Source of the DNA: Bacillota bacterium
GTDB lineage: Bacteria > Eremiobacterota > SpSt-956 > JAKJGF01
Length of the DNA stretch: 12,003 bases
Assembly (NCBI GenBank): GCA_029555925.1
Contig: JAKPQU010000609.1
Coordinates: forward strand, 1-12,003
Direction: 5' to 3'
Shown: positions 8,026-12,003 of the stretch, piece by piece
Position numbering within the stretch: position 1 is the stretch's first letter
Layout of the letters: every line of letters starts with the position of its first letter
Made by a program: the position numbers and the translations under genes
Notes under the pieces: generated by a model
What the model was told of the DNA's origin: nothing
The model's database searches: none
The model's input: only the letters and a program-made list of their open reading frames with translations

Positions 8026-8051
8026 AAAATATTTTAAAAAAATATCTTTAA
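8001..8051 (+). other. Possible leader mini-ORF (16 codons) inside repeat copy A
   Basis: ATG at 8001 is preceded by GAGG nine bases upstream and reads MDSYETNYKNILKKYL before TAA. Repeat copy B has the same GAGG-N9-ATG and a related start, MYSYESDY. A run of seven A (8036-8042) occurs inside. Beyond it the +1 frame stays open to the end of the gene at 8125. It may be a leader peptide, a broken gene start or chance; there is no proof of expression. Confidence 0.25.
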
Positions 8052-8109
8052 ATACATTAAAGAAAAAAGAAATTATTCCGAAGATTATATTAAGAGGTTT
8101 CTCTCAGAT

Positions 8110-8116
8110 AAGGAGG
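8110..8116 (+). promoter_or_regulatory. Strong Shine-Dalgarno AAGGAGG for the gene at 8125
   Basis: AAGGAGG lies 8 bases before ATG 8125, close to the ideal. It fixes the start of the unrecognised 196-aa protein even though the same reading frame stays open upstream to 8038. Confidence 0.75.
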
Positions 8117-8124
8117 CACGTAAG

Positions 8125-8715
8125 ATGAATATAGGCAGATATGATAACCTTCAATCAATAAGACCTGTTAATTCATCTGTCCGTGATGATGTTGATGTAT
8201 CAAAAAATGTTAAACTTTATCTGCCTGCTCTGAGACGTATTGATTTTCAGCCAAAAGACATTAATGTTTCGGAAGAAAAAGAAAATAAGAGCAAAAATAG
8301 TAAAAGAGAAGAGATTTTTAAGGAACTGGAAAATAATACTATTTTGTTTAAAAATAGTTCTTCCGATAAAAAATATCTAAAGGAAAAGATTGTAGATTTT
8401 ACATCTGAATGGGAGCAATTATTTGAAAAAGAGGATTCTCAGAAAAACTCTTCTTATGAACATGAAGAATCTTCCGGAGAATACAGGGAGTCCGATCAGC
8501 AGAGAATTGAAAAAATTCAGGAAAGTTATAACAGAGATTATCTCGGGAAATTAATAAAAAAAGATAAAGATATAATGTCAGCTATTTCCGATGCCTGCAG
8601 GGGTATTTTAAATTTTATAGAGACTGTTGCGAACCATCTTTCTTCTGTTTCTGAGGAAAAGAAAATACAGAATATGACCTGTATGAAAGGTCTTGTCTTT
8701 GATAGTGTTGCTTAA
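8125..8715 (+). CDS. Unrecognised hydrophilic protein, 196 aa
   Basis: I do not recognise a family. The protein has no signal peptide and no membrane segment. Residues about 45-150 are rich in Lys, Glu, Asp, Ser and Asn and look largely helical or disordered (SEEKENKSKNSKREE; QKNSSYEHEESSGEYRES). The C-terminal part from about residue 150 (MSAISDACRGILNFIETVAN) is more ordered and amphipathic, and two Cys lie in the last 45 residues. The strong SD and near-consensus spacing argue that it is a real gene. AT-rich codon use matches the RND and kinase genes. It lies between the kinase and another small unknown gene on the same strand, but a hairpin follows its stop, so a shared operon is doubtful. 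No function is proposed. Confidence 0.7.
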   Translation: MNIGRYDNLQSIRPVNSSVRDDVDVSKNVKLYLPALRRIDFQPKDINVSEEKENKSKNSKREEIFKELENNTILFKNSSSDKKYLKEKIVDFTSEWEQLFEKEDSQKNSSYEHEESSGEYRESDQQRIEKIQESYNRDYLGKLIKKDKDIMSAISDACRGILNFIETVANHLSSVSEEKKIQNMTCMKGLVFDSVA

Positions 8716-8727
8716 CCAATAATCGGT

Positions 8728-8766
8728 AAATGGTGAGTAGTGAACGGGTTTCATTACTCACCATTT
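8728..8766. terminator. 16-bp hairpin after the 196-aa gene, possible bidirectional terminator
   Basis: The arms 8728-8743 (AAATGGTGAGTAGTGA) and 8751-8766 pair over 16 bp with one G-U and a 7-base loop. The stem is flanked by short A- and T-rich ends. It begins 12 bases after the stop at 8715. Both arms show a 7-bp spacing of GTGA/TCAY motifs (8733 and 8740; 8751 and 8758), linking it to the heptad repeats. The following T-tract is short, so terminator function is only likely. The rest of the 251-base spacer 8716-8966 holds one further inverted pair, GGGTTATGG (8865-8873) with CCATAACCC (8926-8934). Confidence 0.5.
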
Positions 8767-8951
8767 TGAATGTTTATGAAGGAAAAAGTGACATTAATAT
8801 AGAATTTATATTAAGTTTAGTGTATAGGAATGTTCATTTTTTATGGCGTAAAATCTGGTTTTTAGGGTTATGGTTTATGGGTGCCGGGTCAGGAATTGTA
8901 AGACCTAGAACTCGACACATGAACCCCATAACCCGAGTATGACTTGAGAGT

Positions 8952-8958
8952 AAGGAGG
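8952..8958 (+). promoter_or_regulatory. Strong Shine-Dalgarno AAGGAGG that selects TTG 8967
   Basis: AAGGAGG is 8 bases before TTG 8967 but only 2 bases before TTG 8961. The downstream TTG is therefore the likely start codon. Confidence 0.65.
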
Positions 8959-8966
8959 TTTTGTCA

Positions 8967-9335
8967 TTGAACGATAATCTTGATAAATATACAGAAGAGG
9001 AACTGGTTAATTATTTTTGTAAAATTCTCGGCTTTGAACAGTATGAAGAGAATCCCAGGGATAAAGAAACTAAAAATTTTATGATTACTGCGAAACTTGC
9101 AGCAAGGGATTTGAAGGAAGGTAAATTTCTTGCCGAACCGCCTCTTGAAAGTCATGAGGCAATAAATATGGGATCCCTTGTCAGGAAAAATCACAGAACA
9201 GTAGAACCCATGGTAGAGATTTCTTATAATAACAGTAATATTACCGTATATAAAACTATAGCTTACTCCACTGTAGGTGACTCTGATAATCAATATGATT
9301 ATATGGAATTTCTGGATCTGGTGAAAAAGCAATAA
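8967..9335 (+). CDS. Unrecognised small protein with a TTG start, 122 aa
   Basis: I do not recognise a family. The protein is soluble-looking and acidic, with an N-terminal helical part (NLDKYTEEELVNYFCKILGF), a middle rich in charged residues, and a C-terminal part with short beta-prone stretches (VEISYNNSNITVYKTIAYS) ending YDYMEFLDLVKKQ. There is no signal peptide or membrane helix. The start is TTG, chosen because a perfect AAGGAGG sits 8 bases upstream; no ATG occurs near. Its last bases (about 9308-9340) are repeated with small changes at 9387-9419. It converges on the SUMF1-fold gene, with the tandem-repeat region between them. Confidence 0.65.
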   Translation: MNDNLDKYTEEELVNYFCKILGFEQYEENPRDKETKNFMITAKLAARDLKEGKFLAEPPLESHEAINMGSLVRKNHRTVEPMVEISYNNSNITVYKTIAYSTVGDSDNQYDYMEFLDLVKKQ

Positions 9336-9419
9336 TGTTAGCTTAAATATTTTTAATACCGGTTCCGGGTGGTTTTTTACATTTGCTTTCTGGAGCTGGT
9401 AAAGAAAGCAATAATGTTA
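9308..9419. repeat. Direct duplication of the 3' end of the 122-aa gene
   Basis: About 33 bases at 9308-9340, covering the last codons and stop (TCTGGATCTGG.. to GCAATAATGTTA), recur at 9387-9419 with a few substitutions and one extra base. The last 15 bases (AAAGCAATAATGTTA) are identical. The copies are 79 bases apart, with the terminator-like site between them. GCAATAATGTTA is also the sequence that begins each following 62/63-bp unit. Confidence 0.65.
9358..9378 (+). terminator. Weak terminator-like site after the 122-aa gene
   Basis: ACCGGTTCCGGGT can form only a short bulged stem, but it is followed by GG and six T (9373-9378). It lies 23 bases beyond the stop, where the two convergent genes meet. 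Confidence 0.3.
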
Positions 9420-9595
9420 TTGAAATAGAATTTTTTAGAAATCCTTTACACATCTGAAATCCGTATTGAGCAATAATGTTATCTGAAATAGAATTTTTTA
9501 GAAATCCTTTACACATCTGAAATCTGTATTGAGCAATAATGTTATTTGAGATAGAATTTTTTAGAAATCCTTTACACATCTGAAACCTATATTGA
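9408..9595. repeat. Three tandem 62/63-bp units derived from the 3' end of the SUMF1-fold gene
   Basis: GCAATAATGTTAT begins units at 9408, 9470 and 9533 (periods 62 and 63). Each unit holds AGAATTTTTTAGAAATCC and TTTACACATCTGAAA. Read on the minus strand, the third unit is the native gene end (..NIGFRCVKDF then TAA). The other two repeat this coding tail (DFRCVKDF-stop) plus the following A/T-rich sequence. The units differ at only a few positions, so the expansion is recent. There are no unique spacers, so it is not a CRISPR array. Confidence 0.85.
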
Positions 9596-10361
9596 TGAGT
9601 TTACATGTTAATCCTTTCCCTGCTCTTCTGGAACATCTGAAATCAGATGGACTTGAATAAAACCATGACCCTCCTCTTATGACCCTGCTGTTTCCTTTGA
9701 CGGGACCTGAAGGATTTTTTGAAGGACTTTTTTTATAGTAATTCCAGTCATACCAGTCATTACACCATTCCCATACATTACCTGCCATATCCATTACTCC
9801 GTAATAACTTGCTCCTTCCGGGAAACTGCCGGCAGGCATAAGCATTTTTATTCCGCCGGAACATGAATTGGCACATTTTAAGCTGTCCCACTCTGCTCCC
9901 CATGGGAAGGCTCTTCTGTCTGTTCCTCTTGCCGCTTTTTCCCATTCCGCTTCAGTAGGAAGACGTTTCCCTGCCCATTTAGCATAACTAGAAGCTCCAT
10001 ACCAGCTGATACCTACGGCAGGATGATTTTCATAGCCCTCTTTCGGTATGTATACATGGCCTTTCTTTTCTATAAGACACCGTTTATCCTTTATATTTAT
10101 CCAGTCATCAGAATAAGCTTCACTGTTTAGAAAATCTGCGAATTCTCTGTTGGTGACTTCATATCTGTCTATATAGAAATCATCCAGATAAACATTATGG
10201 GCCGGCCATTCGTCACTGTTACCTTCACCCCTGGGATTACCCATTGTAAATTCCCCTGCAGGTATGAAGATCATGTCATTCGAAGATTCTGATTTTTCTG
10301 TATATGAAAAAAATAGAAAGAAAATAAATAAGCATATATATAGTAAGAGATTCTTTTGCAC
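9561..10361 (-). CDS. SUMF1/formylglycine-generating-enzyme-fold protein with signal sequence, 266 aa
   Basis: The N-terminus (about residues 4-19, LLLYICLFIFFLFFS) is a signal peptide or membrane anchor without an obvious lipobox, so the protein is exported. The FGE-sulfatase (SUMF1) domain fills the rest: MIFIPAGEFTMG (30-41), DRYEVTNREF (65-74), VGISWYGA then WAGKRLPTEAEWEKAARG (116-146), FPWG (152-155), MDMAGNVWEWCNDWY (190-204), RVIRGGSW (226-233), FRC (241-243) and the ending GFRC (259-262). The two active-site copper-binding Cys of true FGE, expected between GGSW and FRC, are absent (FYSSPSD). It is therefore probably not a sulfatase-activating oxidase but another use of the fold, such as ligand binding. 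The start is GTG, supported by GAAAGG 8 bases upstream (10370-10375 on the plus strand). Its 3' end is tandemly duplicated downstream. Confidence 0.88.
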   Translation of the reverse strand: MQKNLLLYICLFIFFLFFSYTEKSESSNDMIFIPAGEFTMGNPRGEGNSDEWPAHNVYLDDFYIDRYEVTNREFADFLNSEAYSDDWINIKDKRCLIEKKGHVYIPKEGYENHPAVGISWYGASSYAKWAGKRLPTEAEWEKAARGTDRRAFPWGAEWDSLKCANSCSGGIKMLMPAGSFPEGASYYGVMDMAGNVWEWCNDWYDWNYYKKSPSKNPSGPVKGNSRVIRGGSWFYSSPSDFRCSRRAGKGLTCKLINIGFRCVKDF

Positions 10362-10404
10362 TGTTAAAGCCTTTCGTTTTAGAAATAATGTGTGATGCTA
10401 TAAT

Positions 10405-10430
10405 CGTGACGCGTAACGCGTTACGCGTAA
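10405..10430. repeat. Heptad tract with a 20-bp perfect palindrome
   Basis: CGTGACG, CGTAACG, CGTTACG and CGTAAGG follow in 7-bp register. Bases 10409-10428 (ACGCGTAACGCGTTACGCGT) are a perfect 20-bp palindrome. The tract lies between the aminotransferase stop and the start of the SUMF1-fold gene (both minus strand), about 45 bases upstream of the latter. Confidence 0.75.
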
Positions 10431-10458
10431 GGTAAACCTTGCTCGCTTTTTGCTCTTT

Positions 10459-10490
10459 TCACTCTTCACTCTTCACGACTCACCCTTCAC
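10459..10490. repeat. TCAC heptad array overlapping the aminotransferase 3' end
   Basis: TCAC occurs at 10459, 10466, 10473, 10480 and 10487, an exact 7-bp period over five units. Read on the minus strand the units are GTGAAGG, GTGAGTC, GTGAAGA, GTGAAGA and GTGAAAA. The first two units encode the last aminotransferase residues (KVKGES), and the third supplies the TGA stop. Confidence 0.8.
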
Positions 10491-11639
10491 TTTCCTTAAA
10501 AACTTCTCCATTCTCTCTATGCCTTTTTCCAGACTTTCTCTGGCTGCGGCAAAGCTTAATCTTATATAATTATCCATTCCGAAAGCATTTCCCGGAATGA
10601 CTGCCACCAGCTGTTCATCTAAAAGCCTGTTCGCAAATTCTCCCGAACCGATGCCTGTATTACTTATGTCTACAAAAGCATAGAATGCTCCTTTCGGAGG
10701 AGAACATTTTATAAAGGGAAGTTTATTCAGATTGTCTATAAGAAATTCTCTTCTTTTCCTGAACTCTTCTACCATTATTTTGACATCTTCCTGGCTTCCA
10801 TTTATGGCTTCAAGTGCAGCCATCTGTGATATGGAACTCGGATTTGATGTCATGTGATCCTGGAGTTTTGTCATGGAAGCTATTATTTCTTCCGGCCCTG
10901 CTGCATAACCTATACGCCATCCTGTCATAGAGTAGGTTTTAGATACAGCATTTATTATGATAGTTCTTTCTTTTAATTCAGGGAACATGGCGGCTATTGT
11001 GTAGTGTTTGCCGTCATATATAAAATATTCATAGACCTCATCTGATATTAAAAAGATGTGTTTATTTTTTATGAGTATTTCTCCTAGTGCTTTCGCTTCT
11101 TCTTCGGATACAACATATCCACTCGGATTTGAAGGGGAATTAATGAGAATAACTTTTGTTTTTTCCGTAATGCTCTGTTTAATACCTTCTATATTTAAAG
11201 ACATGTCAGATTTTGAAGGAATTTCTACGGTTTTCCCGCCGGCAAGTTTTACCTGCTCGATATAACTGTTCCAGTAAGGAACCGATAGTATGACTTCATC
11301 ACCTGTGTTTAAAAGGGATTGAAAACAGTTATAGAGGGCATGTTTCCCCCCGCAGTTTACCATGACCCGGGAAGGAGAATATGTGAGCCCGTTATCTCTG
11401 AGGAATTTTTTGCATATGGCATCTTTTAATTCCGGTATACCTGCAGTGGCAGTATAGGTTGTGAAATTATTTTTTATTGCCTTTATAGCAAATTCCTTTA
11501 TTCTGTCAGGTGTTGGGAAATCAGGTTCTCCTGCAGCCAGAATTACTACATCTTTCCCTTCTTTCTTCATTTTCTTTGCCCTCGATGTTATTGCCAGTGT
11601 GGTGCTTGGTGTTATGTTTCTTGCTCTTTCCGAAATCAT
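10473..11639 (-). CDS. Class I PLP aminotransferase, aspartate aminotransferase type, 388 aa
   Basis: PLP-dependent fold-type I transaminase, most like the bacterial prokaryotic-type (Igamma/Ib) aspartate aminotransferases, which move the amino group of aspartate to 2-oxoglutarate. Visible motifs: AAGEPDFPTP (35-44, substrate side), YTATAGIPELKDA (62-74), NCGGKHALYN (95-104, cofactor phosphate region), SVPYW (119-123, aromatic stacking residue), NSPSNPSG (167-174, N171), SDEVYE (199-204, D200 and Y203), NAVSKTYSMTGWRIGY (230-245) with the Schiff-base lysine K234, and NYIRLSFA with R360 for the substrate alpha-carboxylate. The catalytic set and the length are complete. The start is ATG, with AAGGAG (11650-11655 on the plus strand) about 10 bases upstream. 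Substrate range (Asp, possibly aromatic or prephenate) cannot be settled. The last codons and stop come from a heptad array. Confidence 0.93.
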   Translation of the reverse strand: MISERARNITPSTTLAITSRAKKMKKEGKDVVILAAGEPDFPTPDRIKEFAIKAIKNNFTTYTATAGIPELKDAICKKFLRDNGLTYSPSRVMVNCGGKHALYNCFQSLLNTGDEVILSVPYWNSYIEQVKLAGGKTVEIPSKSDMSLNIEGIKQSITEKTKVILINSPSNPSGYVVSEEEAKALGEILIKNKHIFLISDEVYEYFIYDGKHYTIAAMFPELKERTIIINAVSKTYSMTGWRIGYAAGPEEIIASMTKLQDHMTSNPSSISQMAALEAINGSQEDVKIMVEEFRKRREFLIDNLNKLPFIKCSPPKGAFYAFVDISNTGIGSGEFANRLLDEQLVAVIPGNAFGMDNYIRLSFAAARESLEKGIERMEKFLRKVKGES

Positions 11640-11702
11640 AAGTTTCTATCTCCTTCATGGTTTATTCAATATTCTGTATAGTTTATTTCATAACCTGTGA
11701 GC

Positions 11703-11814
11703 ATTTAAGTTGTCGTGACGCGTAACGCGTAACGCGTCACGCGTTTAATTCCTGCGCATCACGCATTACTCATTACGAGGTCATTATTTATGTATAGTTA
11801 TGAAAGTGACTATA
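11703..11814. repeat. Dispersed repeat copy B (112 bp), upstream of the aminotransferase gene
   Basis: This near copy of 7907-8025 is in the same orientation on the plus strand. It has ATTTAAGT, ACGCGTN heptads, TTTAATTCCTGCGCATCACG, a second heptad run, then GAGGTCATTATTTATG and ATAGTTATGAAA. Copy A reads CACGCAT-TACGCTT-TACGCAT-TACGAGG where copy B reads CACGCAT-TACTCAT-TACGAGG, a net difference of one heptad (7 bp). It begins 63 bases upstream of the divergently read aminotransferase start. Confidence 0.8.
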
Positions 11815-11822
11815 GGCTATAA
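11790..11822 (+). other. Possible mini-ORF (10 codons) inside repeat copy B
   Basis: ATG at 11790, with GAGG nine bases upstream, reads MYSYESDYRL then TAA. It matches the mini-ORF start in copy A (MDSYETNY) at five of the first eight residues. All differing codons between the copies change the residue, so there is no sign of protein-level conservation. The AT-rich sequence to 11915 holds nothing else I can name. Confidence 0.2.
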
Positions 11823-11915
11823 TAAATAAAGTATTAGACGAAAAAAGAATCTTTCCTTTCGTAATATTTATAAAAAGAGGAATAGAACCGAATTTGAAGA
11901 AATTTTAAGGTTATT

Positions 11916-12003
11916 ATCAGTAATCCTCGCGTAACGCGTTACGCGTCACGCGTCACGTTACAAATCAGTAATCCTCGCGTTACGCGTCACGCGTTACGTT
12001 ACA
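11916..12003. repeat. Tandem 48-bp unit built of heptads, running off the window
   Basis: ATCAGTAATCCTCGCG begins units at 11916 and 11964. Unit 1 continues with TAACGCG, TTACGCG, TCACGCG and TCACGTTACAA. Unit 2 continues with TTACGCG, TCACGCG and TTACGTTACA, and so has one heptad fewer when the window ends. AATCCTCGCG also occurs in the kinase leader at 6318. The array may continue beyond the window. Confidence 0.8.

Noticed and set aside
8863..8889. TTTAGGG-like telomere-type repeat
   Set aside because: GGT spacing is irregular (6, 8, 7 bases) and the tract is short and internal; at most a degenerate heptad tract forming an inverted pair.
8730..8942. 70-codon plus-strand ORF
   Set aside because: Its start lies inside the 16-bp hairpin, it has no SD, and its end runs through the inverted pair 8865-8873/8926-8934, so it looks like spacer sequence.
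8961..8966. TTG 8961 as start of the 122-aa protein
   Set aside because: It is 2 bases from the SD; TTG 8967 has the normal 8-base spacing.
9343..9579. 78-codon minus-strand ORF with a 21-residue repeat
   Set aside because: It is the shifted frame of the tandem 63-bp SUMF1-tail repeats, starts inside the SUMF1-fold gene and has no ribosome site of its own.
9408..9595. CRISPR-like array
   Set aside because: The units are head-to-tail at 62/63 bp without unique spacers and match the end of the adjacent gene; no cas genes are seen.

Overview
The window reads as chromosomal DNA from an AT-rich, Gram-negative-type (diderm) bacterium that I cannot assign to a species. An RND pump with a periplasmic adaptor implies two membranes. 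The kinase carries an FRD/PPE signature and is fused to membrane segments. The spacers are full of degenerate 7-bp repeats, comparable to the heptameric STRRs of cyanobacteria. Together these fit an environmental, perhaps uncultured, lineage with a repeat-rich genome.

Layout. (1) 2-3577: the 3' end of an RND periplasmic adaptor gene, then a complete HAE1-type RND efflux pump gene, closed by two hairpins. (2) 3578-6365: a B12-binding-type radical SAM gene (4252-5775) of visibly higher GC. It sits alone between two large imperfect inverted repeats (about 3713-4060 and 5854-6099) that share an internal layout. The right spacer also holds a REP/MITE-like element, a candidate promoter and a heptad palindrome. 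(3) 6366-7853: a Ser/Thr protein kinase followed by four predicted membrane helices and a C-terminal segment that reads like an NfeD OB-fold. This fusion is the most interesting protein here. (4) 7854-9335: two small unrecognised genes with near-perfect Shine-Dalgarno sequences, separated by repeat-rich spacers. (5) 9336-10361: a secreted or membrane-anchored protein of the formylglycine-generating-enzyme (SUMF1) fold on the minus strand. Its 3' end has been copied twice more downstream as 62/63-bp tandem units. (6) 10473-11639, minus strand: a class I PLP aminotransferase of the aspartate aminotransferase type, whose last codons and stop lie in a TCAC heptad array. (7) 11640-12003: a near copy of the 7907-8025 repeat, then a 48-bp repeat built of heptads.

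The adaptor and pump clearly form an operon. The other genes look like single transcription units divided by repeats. The dominant non-coding theme is a degenerate 7-bp repeat (ACGCGTN, GTGANNN and relatives) in most spacers. It forms palindromes, differs by whole heptads between copies, and in one case enters a coding region.
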